Shown: positions 26,664 through 36,221 of the stretch, piece by piece
How positions within the stretch are numbered: position 1 is the first letter of the stretch
How the letters are laid out: each line of letters opens with the position of its first letter
NCBI GenBank assembly: GCA_009840135.1
Contig: VXOH01000058.1
Coordinates: forward strand, 1-45,869
Direction of reading: 5' to 3'
Source: Chloroflexota bacterium
GTDB lineage: Bacteria; Chloroflexota; Dehalococcoidia; Lucifugimonadales; UBA3495
DNA: 45,869 nucleotides
Translations under genes and position numbers: made by a program
Notes under the pieces: model-generated
Database searches by the model: none
What the model was told of the DNA's origin: nothing
Seen by the model: the letters and a program-made list of their open reading frames with translations, nothing else

Positions 26664-27734
26664 GTGCAACCGTCAGCAACCAGAGATGTACACATCGAGT
26701 CTATGCAGCCCCTCACGACCCCGCGTGATCTCGTAAACTCCCTCCCCATCACTCCTGCCGCGGAAAAGAGTGTCCTGGAGGGAAGGGAACAGGTGCGAAG
26801 GGTGCTTAACGGTGAGGATCGCAGACTACTCCTTATTGTCGGTCCCTGCTCCATTCACAGCAAGGAAATTGCCCTGGAGTACGCAGGCCGCCTCAAGGAA
26901 CTATCTGAAAAACTCAGCGACCGCCTGCTCATCGTGATGCGGGTCTATTTCGAAAAGCCTCGCACCACCGTTGGCTGGAAGGGCCTTATATACGACCCCC
27001 ACCTCGACGACACTTTCGACATCGAGGCTGGCCTGCGCACCGCCCGCTCTCTCCTTCTAGAGATCGGCGAGATGGGGATGTACGCCGGCACTGAGTTCCT
27101 CGACCCGGTTGTCCCTCAATACCTGGCCGGCTTGGTAACCTGGGGCACCATCGGCGCCCGCACCACTGAGAGCCAGATTCACCGGCAGATGGCCAGCGGC
27201 CTGAGTATGCCCGTCGGGTTCAAGAACGGCACCGACGGTAATGCCCAGATCGCCGTGGATGCCATGCTGTCTGCCCGCAGTCCGCATGGTTTTCTGGGCA
27301 TGGACGGTGACGGCCAGACCGCCCTCATCCGCACCACCGGCAATCCCGACGGGCACCTTGTGCTCCGTGGCGGCAATGCGGGCCCCAATTTTGGCGTCGA
27401 AGCTATCGCTGAGGCAAAGGACCGCCTGGGGAAGGCCGGCGTACGCTCCCAGCTCATGGTGGACTGCAGTCACGGCAACTCAAACAAGGACCACAGGCAG
27501 CAGGCCCATGCTTTCAAGGATGTAGTTTCCCAGAGACTCGGCGGGGACAGTGACATCATCGGCGCGATGCTTGAGAGCAACCTCAACGAGGGCAACCAGC
27601 GCCTCTGCGAAGACCTCTCCCAGTTGCAGTACGGCGTCTCCATCACCGACGCCTGTATCGGCTGGGGGGAGACCGAGGAACTGCTATATTGGGCCCACGA
27701 AGCCATGGCTGACCTCGTCGCCACCCCGGTATAG
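26664..27734 (+). CDS. aroF: 3-deoxy-7-phosphoheptulonate (DAHP) synthase, class I
   Basis: A 356-residue enzyme of the AroF/AroG/AroH type, which condenses phosphoenolpyruvate with erythrose 4-phosphate in the first step of the shikimate pathway. Motifs: LLLIVGPCSIHS, MRVYFEKPRTTVGWKG, GARTTESQIHRQMASGLSMPVGFKNGT and MVDCSHGNSNKDHRQQ. Length is normal for the family. The start is GTG at 26664, with GGGAGGA six bases upstream. The leader peptide and terminator upstream indicate attenuation by aromatic amino acid supply, Tyr/Phe most clearly. A strong terminator ends the unit, so the gene seems monocistronic. Which of the E. coli isozymes it resembles most cannot be decided by eye; aroF is a family-level symbol. 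Confidence 0.93.
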   Translation: MQPSATRDVHIESMQPLTTPRDLVNSLPITPAAEKSVLEGREQVRRVLNGEDRRLLLIVGPCSIHSKEIALEYAGRLKELSEKLSDRLLIVMRVYFEKPRTTVGWKGLIYDPHLDDTFDIEAGLRTARSLLLEIGEMGMYAGTEFLDPVVPQYLAGLVTWGTIGARTTESQIHRQMASGLSMPVGFKNGTDGNAQIAVDAMLSARSPHGFLGMDGDGQTALIRTTGNPDGHLVLRGGNAGPNFGVEAIAEAKDRLGKAGVRSQLMVDCSHGNSNKDHRQQAHAFKDVVSQRLGGDSDIIGAMLESNLNEGNQRLCEDLSQLQYGVSITDACIGWGETEELLYWAHEAMADLVATPV

Positions 27735-27759
27735 CCTCACTTCCAGACTCAGACTACAG

Positions 27760-27793
27760 AAACCGCCGGGGCCACCTGATCCCCCGGCGGTTT
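27760..27793 (+). terminator. intrinsic terminator after DAHP synthase
   Basis: AAACCGCCGGGG and CCCCGGCGGTTT form a 12-bp perfect stem with a 10-base loop, ending in TTTGTCTT. It begins 25 bases after the stop codon. Confidence 0.85.
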
Positions 27794-28339
27794 GTCTTCC
27801 TCCAACCCTCCCGTAATTTCCCCCCAGGAAGCCGCCCAGCGCTCCGGGCAAGTTGCCTGCGAAGGGCGGGAAAGCGGCGACCCTCCGACAAACTCAGTGG
27901 GAGCGGAAGATAACCCATCATATCAGGGTTGCTGGGTACAAGTTCTTGACTAGCCATCCCTCTCTTTTTCCAGTGGGCGACATTATCGTGAGCTTCAATG
28001 GCTCTTCGAGAACCCAAATGCGATACCCCTTCACCCAATTCCCCAACAGATTCTGACGGCGAAGGTAATTGTGTATAATGCCGAATGTTAATGGCGGGAA
28101 GGGCGCCCCCCTTCTCTTAGACAGGTCCTCCAGGGGCGGCTTCTGCCGGGGCCGGCCCTGGCCCCGGCAAAGATGCCAACTCCCCGTGTTGACCAATTAT
28201 GCGGCGCAACAAGAGCCGGTTTCCTTCGTCCCGCCTTTTCAAGAGCCGGAGTAGCGCCAGAGTCGTACCATTAGCCCGTGGTCCAGCGACGTTGGCAGCC
28301 CCGGGAGGCAACCAACGCAAATCCACTTGAGGGGATGCC
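27794..28339. other. intergenic region, no gene recognised
   Basis: About 545 bases without a convincing gene. The only marked structure is a perfect 10-bp hairpin, TGCCGGGGCC / GGCCCCGGCA with a 6-base loop, at 28144-28169; it lacks a T-tract. GAGGGG just before 28340 is the ribosome-binding site of the next gene. Confidence 0.5.
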
Positions 28340-29479
28340 ATGAAATTCGGACTTTTCTACCAGATTCAGGTTCCGAAACCCTGGGGCCCTGAGACCGAGG
28401 CCCGGCGGTTCTGGGAGGCGCTGGAACAGATTTCCTACGCCGAGGAGAAGGGCTTCGACAGTGTGTGGTTTTCCGAGCACCACTTCCGCCCCGTCTGGTC
28501 GCACAACAGCTCGCCGGACCTGACCCTGGCGGCAGTCAGCCAGCGCACCTCCCGCATCCGGCTGGGAATTGGCGTGGTCCTGGCGCCCATCCACCATCCC
28601 CTGCACACCGCCGCGCGGATGGCTACCCTGGACATCCTGAGCAACGGCCGCGTGGACGTCGGCATCGGGCGCACCGGGTATCCCTACCAGCTGATTCCCT
28701 ACGGCAGCGACCTGGAGGACACCCGGGGAATGTGGGAGGAATTTGCCCAGGTGCTGCCCCGAACCTGGACGGAGGAAGTCATCTCCTACCAGGGGGACTA
28801 CTTCCAGATTCCGCCCCGCGAAGTCCTGCCCAAGCCTCTGCAAAAGCCCCACCCGCCGCTGTGGTCCGCCTGCGCCAGCGAAAGCACCACCGTTCGGGCC
28901 GGCGAACTGGGCCTTGGCGCCCTTGTGGGCAGCGAGGGAGGACTGGAAAAGGTCCGCTCTACCGTCGAGATGTATCGCGCTACGGTGGACCAGGCCGAGC
29001 CGGCCGCCGGCATGGTCAACAACCACACGGCGTTGATGACCGCAGGGTACTGCCACGAAGACCCCGGCATGGTTTCGACCCGGGGCGCCGAGCTGGTCCA
29101 GTGGTACATGGACCAGCAACGGGAGCGGGCGCGCCTGGTCTGGCGCGGCGTTGACCCTGCCACGGTGCCGCCCGATTACCAGGGCTACTACGAAAGGGAC
29201 ATGAGGTTGGCTTCAGGGCCTCATCCCGGCGACAGCCGCGCCGAGGATGTACTTGAACAGGGCCGCTCTTTCTGGGTGGGGACGCCCGACCAATGCATCC
29301 GGTTCGTTGAAGACTACGAGGCCATGGGCATTGAGCAGGTGTTCTCCCTGTCCGCCATCGGTCCGGCGGCCCATGAAGAGGTGATGAACACCATCCGCGT
29401 CATTGGCGATTACGTGATCCCCCATTTCCGGGCCAAGGAAGAACAACAGGCGGGGGAGGCTGCTGCCGCAGACAACTAG
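28340..29479 (+). CDS. LLM class (luciferase-like) flavin-dependent oxidoreductase 1
   Basis: A 379-residue TIM-barrel oxidoreductase of the bacterial luciferase-like family, which uses reduced flavin (FMN or F420) for monooxygenation or hydride transfer. Seen: MKFGLFYQ at the first strand, GFDSVWFSEHHFRP (loop carrying the conserved EHH), RTSRIRLGIGVVLAPIHHPLHTA, LSNGRVDVGIGRTGYP, and a C-terminal FWVGTPDQCIRFVEDYEAMGIEQV. The start ATG follows GAGGGG. It is the first of three such enzymes here; they are divergent paralogues rather than recent copies. The substrate is not predictable. Confidence 0.88.
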   Translation: MKFGLFYQIQVPKPWGPETEARRFWEALEQISYAEEKGFDSVWFSEHHFRPVWSHNSSPDLTLAAVSQRTSRIRLGIGVVLAPIHHPLHTAARMATLDILSNGRVDVGIGRTGYPYQLIPYGSDLEDTRGMWEEFAQVLPRTWTEEVISYQGDYFQIPPREVLPKPLQKPHPPLWSACASESTTVRAGELGLGALVGSEGGLEKVRSTVEMYRATVDQAEPAAGMVNNHTALMTAGYCHEDPGMVSTRGAELVQWYMDQQRERARLVWRGVDPATVPPDYQGYYERDMRLASGPHPGDSRAEDVLEQGRSFWVGTPDQCIRFVEDYEAMGIEQVFSLSAIGPAAHEEVMNTIRVIGDYVIPHFRAKEEQQAGEAAAADN

Positions 29480-29528
29480 CGAGAGTCTGAATAATTCCCT
29501 GCCCTTTTGATGGGCGCAAGGTTTGGGA

Positions 29529-29552
29529 AGGGGCGATTCGCGAATCGCCCCT
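29529..29552. repeat. perfect palindrome of the 28-bp family, copy 2
   Basis: The arms AGGGGCGATTCG and CGAATCGCCCCT are perfect. The variable base pair is A/T here, against C/G in copy 1 and G/C in copy 3. Confidence 0.85.
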
Positions 29553-29643
29553 ACCCCTACGCAGGGAATTTCTCCCAGCGCTGGTGCAACAGTGACTTAT
29601 TAAGGGGTTCCAGGGAACCCCGTTGGGCCGCCGCCGGAGAAGT

Positions 29644-30048
29644 TTACCGTTTGCCGACCGTCCCGGCGTCCGTCAAATGCACGAGGCATCCACCAGTTTC
29701 GGCGGGGTGTAAGTAAATCAGCCGGTAGCCCATGAAGTTGGTTATGGGTTCTTCGGTGAGGAAGCTGTACCCTTGCTGCCGGCGCTCCGCCATGACCCGG
29801 TCCAGGTCATCAACCAGGTAGGCTACGTGATGGACCGCCCACGCCCCGTTGCCGCCGCTTAGGGCCGTAGTATCTTCGGGGGCTATAAACTCTACCTCCA
29901 CACCGCCCGCCTGGAGAAAGGCCACCTCGCCCAGGTTAGGTACGACGCCCCGTCCGGTGACACGCGCCCCAAACATTGCCGAGTAGGACATTATGGCAGC
30001 GTCCAGGTCGGGAACCAGGTAACTGATGTGGTGGATGTCGGAAAACAT
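29644..30048 (-). CDS. VOC family protein (methylmalonyl-CoA epimerase/glyoxalase-like)
   Basis: A 134-residue protein with two beta-alpha-beta-beta-beta modules: IHHISYLVPDLDAAIMSYSAMFGARV and WAVHHVAYLVDDLDRVMAERRQQGY. The HH in each half fits vicinal-oxygen-chelate metal ligands. The last strand reads ETGGCLVHLTD, where epimerases usually have an acidic ligand (ETGGVLIEL type), so metal use may differ. GGAGAA lies shortly before the ATG at 30048. It diverges from the second VOC gene at 30241. Confidence 0.82.
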   Translation of the reverse strand: MFSDIHHISYLVPDLDAAIMSYSAMFGARVTGRGVVPNLGEVAFLQAGGVEVEFIAPEDTTALSGGNGAWAVHHVAYLVDDLDRVMAERRQQGYSFLTEEPITNFMGYRLIYLHPAETGGCLVHLTDAGTVGKR

Positions 30049-30240
30049 GGCTTCTCCTTTTCCCGAATTTTAAGGTCGCTTTCCCCGCAGGAATGATGGT
30101 ATGAATTGAGAGAAGTCAATCGCCCCCTGATTATGCCTAGACCCAGTGAGCTTCCCTCCGGCCAGCAGGACTATTCGACACAGATACCCCTCCGGTGGCA
30201 TAATTAGGCCAGCCTGGAGATTTCTGTTTAGGAGATAACA

Positions 30241-30795
30241 ATGTCAGCTAGAGTTACGGGCCTGGGCCATGTGGGCTTTTACGTTCAGGATATAGAGCTT
30301 ATGAAGGACTTTTACCAGAACTTCATGGGCATGAAGTTGACCAAGGTGGGTCCGTTGGGGGCTTTCTTCAGCGCAGACCCGGAGGGCGTGGACCACGAAA
30401 TCGCCCTGATTAACGGCCGGCAGTCCCTGGATGACCCCCACTGGATCCAGCAGATTTCCATGCGGGTGGAGTCCCTGGACGACCTGCGAGATTTCAAGCA
30501 TCGCATCCACGAAAAGGGATACCAGCTGGACCGCATCGTCTCCCACGCCAGCGCCATCGGCTGCTACTTCCGGGACCCGGAAAACAACCCCACCGAGGTG
30601 TTCTGGCTCACCGGCTACACGTCCTGGGCGCAGATTGGCGTCCCCATAGACATTGACCAGTCCGACGAGCAGGTAATGGAAGACGTCCGCCGCTCCTTTG
30701 AAGTGGCCCGCCACGTTGAAATGGGCCAGGTTCCCACCCCGGAAACCGCAGCGGCCATACGCGAACTCAGTGCGGACATGGTAGGCAGCCGGTAG
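30241..30795 (+). CDS. VOC family protein (extradiol dioxygenase-like)
   Basis: A 184-residue protein starting at ATG behind AGGAGATAACA. It opens GLGHVGFYVQDIELMKDFYQNFMGMKL, with the first His ligand, and has CYFRDPENNPTEVFW, where the Glu fits the third ligand of extradiol ring-cleaving dioxygenases. At the middle position (QQISMRVESLDDL) the usual His is not obvious, so an intact iron site is uncertain. A C-terminal extension of about 40 residues is helical. It may act on aromatic or enol substrates with the nearby flavin enzymes. Confidence 0.8.
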   Translation: MSARVTGLGHVGFYVQDIELMKDFYQNFMGMKLTKVGPLGAFFSADPEGVDHEIALINGRQSLDDPHWIQQISMRVESLDDLRDFKHRIHEKGYQLDRIVSHASAIGCYFRDPENNPTEVFWLTGYTSWAQIGVPIDIDQSDEQVMEDVRRSFEVARHVEMGQVPTPETAAAIRELSADMVGSR

Positions 30796-31085
30796 CTGCC
30801 TCGGTATTTACAGATTCGGCAACTCCTGGGGGTGACGCCAATCGCTGCGTCGCCCCTTATTATTTACAGTTCAGCCACCGTGAGTTTGTTGCCGAACGCT
30901 GCAGAGCGGTTTTCGCAGTCTGGAGGCGGTTCGCGAACCACCCTTAGACGACCCTGGAGTACCGGAAATACGCCTCGCTGGCGCGACTCACGGAATGGCG
31001 CGTACCGTGCATGGAAGCCGACCCCTGCCTGCATTCCAGGAGAAAAGTCAGGCGAATACGCCAGCGAAGGGGAAGGACACCTGCC

Positions 31086-32540
31086 TCAACGGGGGCCCAG
31101 GCTGCTGGCGCCTTCGTCAACATAGACGGTATTACCCACCCGGGACAGCTTTATCTGCTGCCGGTACACCTTATCACCCACCGCGCAGTCGGTACTGTGA
31201 AGGTCTGAAGACCATTCCACACCTGCGGGGTCGGGACCGGAACACAAGGCCTCTTCCAGCGCTCTTCCCTCCATTCCATCGTCCAGGGGCAGGCCGAGAA
31301 GGTTAAGAACAGTGGGAGCCAGGTCAATATTGCCGGATGGAACATTTACACAGAGACCTTTTCTGAAGCTCGGGCCGCTGGCAAAGAGGATATTATGCAT
31401 CTCCGAACTGCTCATGGACCCGTGCTGGCCCCGGCCCGACGCGCCCCCGGTGGAGCAAATCATTCCGGCGTAGCCGGCATCGTTGGCGTCGGGACCCCAG
31501 CGGAAGGACATGGTAAGGTCCGGGGCGCGCTCGCCCTCGTTGCCAACCAGGGCCGCCGGCAAGGCGCCCGGTATGTCGCCCGCCCGCTCCCCAACGGTTA
31601 TATTGCCGCACCAGGGCTGGGCCATCAGCCATTGGGCCAGCCGTTCCAGGGTATGCCGTTCCCAGGGAGCAGAGTAGAACAGGACGGCGCCGCCATTATT
31701 GGCGATAGCGACGCCCCCGGGTTCGCCGCCGGGCGGGAAACCGGCCTCCCGCGCCAGTTCCTGGACGTTTACCACCTGTTCGATGGTGGAATAGCCGTGG
31801 TCCGAAATCACCAGCACATCGGTTTCCCCGGCCCTGCCCGTTTCCGACAACCACTTCAGAATCCTGCCGAACTGGGCATCGGCCTCGCTGACGGCGGCAT
31901 TGGACAGCTGCGACCCCACGGGGGAATCGTGCTGGGACTTATCCGGCTCGGACGACCAGATTAGAGCCACGGAAGGGTCCCGCTCCGGCAGGATGTACTC
32001 GGTAAGGATGCGCACGGCATGGGCCATGCGGGGCGTGTTGGGACGGCTTTCGTCCGGCCAGGGCCCAAAGCGGCCGATGATTTCCTCGTGCAGGGAACGG
32101 GGCAGAGCAAACTCCGGATGGATGGTGCCGCCGCCGCAGACTTCGGCGTTGGGGTTGTGCAGGTAGGCATTGCCGCTGGTTCCCACGCCGATGGACATAT
32201 ACTCCTGGCCGTGCCGGGAGAGAATTTCGGCCAGGGTTGGCGCAAGGAGGACGCGCCCGGTCCGGAGCTTCACCTGTTCCAGCTGGGGCTCCAGCGCGGG
32301 AATGGCCTGGCAAGGTTCAAAGTCGGGCACCAGCAGGGTATTGGCAGACAGCCCGTGGCCTCCGGGGTGGAGGCCCGTAACCATGCTGGTGGCATTGGCC
32401 CGGGTCACCGAAGGGAAAACGGCGTGGTGGTTGGCGAAGGTCACCCCTGAGGCGGCGAAGGCCGCCAAATTGGGCATCAACCCGTCGTGGACCTGGGCCG
32501 GCTGAAGCCCGTCAAATACCATCACCAGCACCTTTGTCAT
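31086..32540 (-). CDS. alkaline phosphatase superfamily enzyme (nucleotide pyrophosphatase/phosphodiesterase type)
   Basis: A 484-residue enzyme from ATG 32540, chosen because GGGAGG is just upstream and MTKVLVMVFDGLQ is the family's first strand; the frame itself extends further back to 32621. Metal and nucleophile sites are visible: MVFDGLQPAQ (Asp), VFPSVTRANATSMVTGLHPGGHG (Thr nucleophile), WSSEPDKSQHD (Asp and His), VISDHGYST (Asp-His). The C-terminus has LAPTVLNLLGLPLDDGMEGR. No signal peptide, so probably cytoplasmic. It may hydrolyse phosphodiesters, phosphonates or sulfate esters. It lies 55 bases downstream of the alpha/beta hydrolase and may share its transcript. Confidence 0.87.
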   Translation of the reverse strand: MTKVLVMVFDGLQPAQVHDGLMPNLAAFAASGVTFANHHAVFPSVTRANATSMVTGLHPGGHGLSANTLLVPDFEPCQAIPALEPQLEQVKLRTGRVLLAPTLAEILSRHGQEYMSIGVGTSGNAYLHNPNAEVCGGGTIHPEFALPRSLHEEIIGRFGPWPDESRPNTPRMAHAVRILTEYILPERDPSVALIWSSEPDKSQHDSPVGSQLSNAAVSEADAQFGRILKWLSETGRAGETDVLVISDHGYSTIEQVVNVQELAREAGFPPGGEPGGVAIANNGGAVLFYSAPWERHTLERLAQWLMAQPWCGNITVGERAGDIPGALPAALVGNEGERAPDLTMSFRWGPDANDAGYAGMICSTGGASGRGQHGSMSSSEMHNILFASGPSFRKGLCVNVPSGNIDLAPTVLNLLGLPLDDGMEGRALEEALCSGPDPAGVEWSSDLHSTDCAVGDKVYRQQIKLSRVGNTVYVDEGASSLGPR

Positions 32541-32595
32541 GCCGCCTCCCCTGGCAATTCCAGAATTGGTCCGTTGTCCTGATTCCCCACCGTCC

Positions 32596-34596
32596 TCAGC
32601 CCTCGGTGGTATCGCCCACAAAGTAGTCGTACTTTCTGCCGGCCAGTTCCACTACTTCTTCGACATCTTCCTCCAGCAGATAGCCCTCGCCCGCCAGTTC
32701 CCGGGCGGCGCGGGTTACCTGCTCCAGGTAGTCCTCGCGTCCGGCGTAGCGCTCTTCAATTGAGGCGCGAGGGTCGCCGGTGGACTCGCGATCGGCCCTG
32801 GTCGCGGGCAGGGGCAGGGTCCAGCCGGCGAGGCCGCCGGTTATGCCAATAAACAGGTTGGGATTGCCGATGCTTTCGTCGCGCAGGTTCCAGCCGGTGT
32901 ATGTTGCCACCGGCACCGACAGGTCCGGCAGGCGAATGCCGCCCCGCTCGTTGAATGACTCATCCAGGTCGGCAACCAGGGCAGGAAACTCCTCGCCCTC
33001 ATCGGCAGGCAGGTTCGTGGTCCGGCCCAGGTGCGTCTCCGGGCCGTAGTCCAGCCGGATTGCCCTGGTGGCCTGGGCCGGCACCCGCACTCCAGGAAGT
33101 TGGGCGAATCGCTCCAGCAGGGTGTGCGATTCGACTGCCGTGCCGTCGTCCAGGCTGGGATGGCGGCTGGGAGGCGGTTCCTCGCCCGTGGACACCCAGC
33201 GGTCCAGGTTGTCCAGGATGGCCCGGGACAGAGGGGCATAGTCCACGCTGTTGAAGGGAAGCTGCCCCTTGAGACTGTCGGATGCGCGGATTTCCACGGG
33301 AGGAAAGTCCCCGGAGCCGTGCTGGCAACCGGCGAAATGGTACCGCCGGGCGTAGGGTGATTGCGGGGCATCCGTAAGGGTTTCCAGGTCGGTGTGAATC
33401 AATGCGGCGTCGCCCCGCCAGTATTCGGCGGAGGTGTTGGTGAACATTATCCTGGGCACCTTGCCCCGCTGCTCCAGGGCGTCCAGCAGGGAACCCTGGG
33501 CGCCGGTTACCGGGTCGGTCTGCGGCGTATCGGTGAAAGGGAACATTTCAGGGATGATGTAGCAGACATCCTTGGAAGGCTGGCCGAAGCGCAGGTTGAA
33601 CTCGCCGCGCATGCCGCCGGCCACGTGGGGAATGATGCCGTCCAGCGAAACCCTGTCCTCTTCGTCCTCGTTGATGCCCGTGTGGATGTACTGGCGCAGG
33701 AAGCGACCGCTCTGGGAGCGGCCCATGGCATAGGCATAGTCAATGCTCCCGGCGCAGGGATTGCCTCGCCTCCCGTCGAAAGGGGTAGAAGCGTACTTCA
33801 GGTAAGAGACCACGTCCCGCATGGCGGCGAATCCCAGCCCCACGATGCGGCTGCCGGTGGTGGTGTAAACCAGCTGGTAAATTCTCCCTGGCTCAAATCC
33901 AGAGGGCATGTAAACGTGGTTATAGTCGGGCTCCACGTCCGCGTCTTCAACCCGGACGAAGGACCACTGGCTGCGGTCAACGGGGGTGGCGGGACTGTTG
34001 GGCAGGTCCCGCACCGTCAGGGTGGCTTCCGCTTCCTCGGGGTCGGCGGCGGGATTGGGCAGGTGCTGCCGGTCGGCCAGAAGGAAGACCTGGGTAGGCA
34101 CGTCGCACTGGAACTGGCACATAATCTTGCCGGTGAGCGGGCCATCGTCGCCGATGGCTTCCGGTACATGGAGACCGATGAGGCCCGGCGTGGGCGGCAC
34201 GTCGGCCTGCCACCCACCCCAGACCACGGTATAGCCCCGTCGCATCAGGTAGCCGTTGCCCGCTTCCAGCGGTGCGGTGGGGTCGGTGGCAGTGGGGACG
34301 CTGTTCAGGGTCAGGGCGGTCTTGCGGCCCCGGTTCACCACGTCAAACAGGATGCGGCGATTGCCCCGGTCCTGGTCCACCGGCTGAAGCATTGCAAAGT
34401 CCGCAGAAAATTCCACCATGCCCAGGGAATTGCGCGGCGCCAGGTCCAGGTCGGTTATTCCCTGGTTTCGGGCGTGGGAAGGGTCCACCGCGTAGTGGGC
34501 GGTGCCTTCCAGCAGCTCGTATTCGCCCACGTCGCCGAAGGTTACCCCCGACGCGAAACTGCTGCGCCTGGTGATTTCCAATTCTGTTACTGCCAC
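32596..34596 (-). CDS. alpha/beta hydrolase domain-containing protein (Abhydrolase_10-like)
   Basis: A 666-residue protein. The start is GTG at 34596 with GGAGG four bases upstream; the open frame extends back to 34704 into repeat sequence and is not believed there. The nucleophile elbow is YAMGRSQSGRFLRQYI (GxSxSG). An acidic stretch (GINEDEEDRVSLDGIIPHVAGGMRGEFN) follows. The long N-terminal beta domain and the C-terminal GTAVESHTLLERFAQLPGVRVP region fit a family of large uncharacterised hydrolases abundant in marine Chloroflexota. A lyase or esterase role is possible; the substrate is unknown. No signal peptide seen. Confidence 0.82.
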   Translation of the reverse strand: MAVTELEITRRSSFASGVTFGDVGEYELLEGTAHYAVDPSHARNQGITDLDLAPRNSLGMVEFSADFAMLQPVDQDRGNRRILFDVVNRGRKTALTLNSVPTATDPTAPLEAGNGYLMRRGYTVVWGGWQADVPPTPGLIGLHVPEAIGDDGPLTGKIMCQFQCDVPTQVFLLADRQHLPNPAADPEEAEATLTVRDLPNSPATPVDRSQWSFVRVEDADVEPDYNHVYMPSGFEPGRIYQLVYTTTGSRIVGLGFAAMRDVVSYLKYASTPFDGRRGNPCAGSIDYAYAMGRSQSGRFLRQYIHTGINEDEEDRVSLDGIIPHVAGGMRGEFNLRFGQPSKDVCYIIPEMFPFTDTPQTDPVTGAQGSLLDALEQRGKVPRIMFTNTSAEYWRGDAALIHTDLETLTDAPQSPYARRYHFAGCQHGSGDFPPVEIRASDSLKGQLPFNSVDYAPLSRAILDNLDRWVSTGEEPPPSRHPSLDDGTAVESHTLLERFAQLPGVRVPAQATRAIRLDYGPETHLGRTTNLPADEGEEFPALVADLDESFNERGGIRLPDLSVPVATYTGWNLRDESIGNPNLFIGITGGLAGWTLPLPATRADRESTGDPRASIEERYAGREDYLEQVTRAARELAGEGYLLEEDVEEVVELAGRKYDYFVGDTTEG

Positions 34597-34664
34597 GATG
34601 CCTCCGGTGGGCCAACGGACTTTGCCCGTTGGCCTGAATCTGTTTGGCCTAATCACTGCCGGAT

Positions 34665-34752
34665 GTGGGGGTGGATAGCTTGCGAACGACCATTTCCCCC
34701 TCACCCTAACCCTCTCCCACCGGGGGATAGGGTACTTATTAAGACCTTCCCT
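34665..34752. repeat. REP-like C/G-rich dispersed repeat
   Basis: GGGGGTGGATAGCTTGCGAA, CCATTTCCCCCTCACCC, CCTCTCCCACCGGGGG and TTATTAAGACCTTCCC in order. It occupies the gap between the amidase stop and the hydrolase start and links the other copies to the contig-terminal repeat. Confidence 0.75.
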
Positions 34753-34755
34753 TCG

Positions 34756-36162
34756 TTAAATTGTCGGCCTGACTTCGTGCCATCCCGCGTACTGCTGGTA
34801 GGTGTAGGCGGCCTGGATGACACCCGGCTCATCAAAGGGCTTGCCGGCGATCTGCATCCCGATGGGCAGGCCGCTTTCGGTGAAGCCGCAGGGCACCGAA
34901 ATGGCCGGAAGGCCGGTGACGTTGAAGGGAGCGGTGAAGCTCTTGCCCCGGGTCGTGGTCATGGGGTCGAAGCCCTCGAAGGCCGCCGCCGGCTGGGTCA
35001 TGGTGGGCGTTACCAGGAAGTCCACCGTCTTCATTACCTCGGCGAAATCCCGACGCGCCCAGGTGCGGACCCGCTGGGCCTGGAGGTAGTCGGAGGCGCT
35101 CAGCATTCCGCCGACGCGGAACCTGCCCCGGACGATCTCGCCGAACTCCTGTGGGCGGGTTTTCAGGTTGGGCTCGTGGTAGGCGAAGGCCTCGCTGACC
35201 ATGATGACCGAATTGGCAGCCCGGACGTAGTCCAGGCTGGGGATGGTCACCTCTTCCACCTGGGCGCCCAGTTCTTCCAGCACCGTTACCGCCTGCTCGA
35301 CCTTGGCCACCACCTCGCGGCTGACACCGGGGTCGTCGGCGAAGAAATAGTGACGGGGCAGGCCAATTCGCACGCCCCGAATATCTTCCCGCAACGAGCG
35401 GGAGTAGTCCGGAACCGGGGCCTTGCTGGAGGTGGGATCGCGGGGGTCGTGGCCGGCAATGGCCTGAAGCATGAAGGCGGTGTCTTCCACTGTGCGCGTC
35501 ATGGGCCCGGCGTGGTCCTGGGACCAGCTTAGTGTAACCACCCCGTAACGGCTGACCCGCCCGTAGGTAGGTTTCAAACCGACAATGCCGCACAGGGAGG
35601 CCGGCCCACGGATGGACCCGCCGGTGCAGGAACCGAGGGCGCCAAGGGCCTGGCCCGACGCCACCGCCGAGCCGGAACCGCTGCTGGAGCCGCCGGTAAT
35701 GTGGTCCAGGTTCCAGGGGTTGCAGGCCGGCTCAAAGGGTGTTGTCCAGTCCGGGCCGCCCAGGGCGAACTCGTGCATGGCCAGCTTGCCCAGCAGGATG
35801 CCGCCGGCCTCCTTGAGGCGCGCGGTGGTGGTGGCGTCTTCCGTGGGCACCCGGTCAATGTCAACCTGGGAGCCGGAGGTGGTGCGGACTCCGGCGGTGT
35901 CGTACAGGTCCTTCAGGGCAAAGGGGATGCCGTGCATGGGCCCCCGGTACTGCCCCCGCAGGGCTTCGGCCTCGGCGGTGCGGGCCTGGGCCATCGCATC
36001 ATCGGCCAGCAGCAGGATGAAGGAATGGAGACGGTCATCGGTGGCCTGGATCCGGTCCAGGCAGGCCCGGGTAAGTTCAACCGGGGAAAGCTCCCCCTTC
36101 TGAATCAGCTCACCGGCCTGGCGGATGCTAAGGTAGTGGAGTTGGGTATCGGAAGTAGACAT
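34756..36162 (-). CDS. amidase (amidase signature family)
   Basis: A 468-residue amidase from ATG 36162 behind AAGGAGGA. The Ser-cisSer-Lys triad is visible: Lys84 in FALKD, the Gly/Ser-rich GGSSSGSGSAVASG (about 157-170) and nucleophile Ser183 in CTGGSIRGPAS. Family members usually have Asp in DTGGSIR; here it is Cys (SCTGGS), a small oddity. These enzymes hydrolyse amides, carbamates or biuret-like compounds. The protein is near GatA in layout, but no gatB is present, and the small gene just upstream (36222-36422) looks like a GatC/AtzG-type partner, so a catabolic amidase complex is more likely than tRNA amidation. Confidence 0.9.
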   Translation of the reverse strand: MSTSDTQLHYLSIRQAGELIQKGELSPVELTRACLDRIQATDDRLHSFILLLADDAMAQARTAEAEALRGQYRGPMHGIPFALKDLYDTAGVRTTSGSQVDIDRVPTEDATTTARLKEAGGILLGKLAMHEFALGGPDWTTPFEPACNPWNLDHITGGSSSGSGSAVASGQALGALGSCTGGSIRGPASLCGIVGLKPTYGRVSRYGVVTLSWSQDHAGPMTRTVEDTAFMLQAIAGHDPRDPTSSKAPVPDYSRSLREDIRGVRIGLPRHYFFADDPGVSREVVAKVEQAVTVLEELGAQVEEVTIPSLDYVRAANSVIMVSEAFAYHEPNLKTRPQEFGEIVRGRFRVGGMLSASDYLQAQRVRTWARRDFAEVMKTVDFLVTPTMTQPAAAFEGFDPMTTTRGKSFTAPFNVTGLPAISVPCGFTESGLPIGMQIAGKPFDEPGVIQAAYTYQQYAGWHEVRPTI

Positions 36163-36221
36163 TGTTCTATATTCCTCCTTGGCGCGACTGGGGAAACCGG
36201 CGGATTGCGGCAATTGCCGAA

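Noticed and set aside
28144-28169. 10-bp hairpin as a terminator
   Set aside because: Perfect stem but no T-tract on either strand and no gene ending nearby, so I list it only as a structure in the intergenic entry.
33361-35532. 723-codon open frame on the plus strand
   Set aside because: It is antisense to the alpha/beta hydrolase and amidase, both with clear catalytic motifs. Long antisense frames are expected at this GC content, and the sequence is Gly/Arg/His-rich without a domain.
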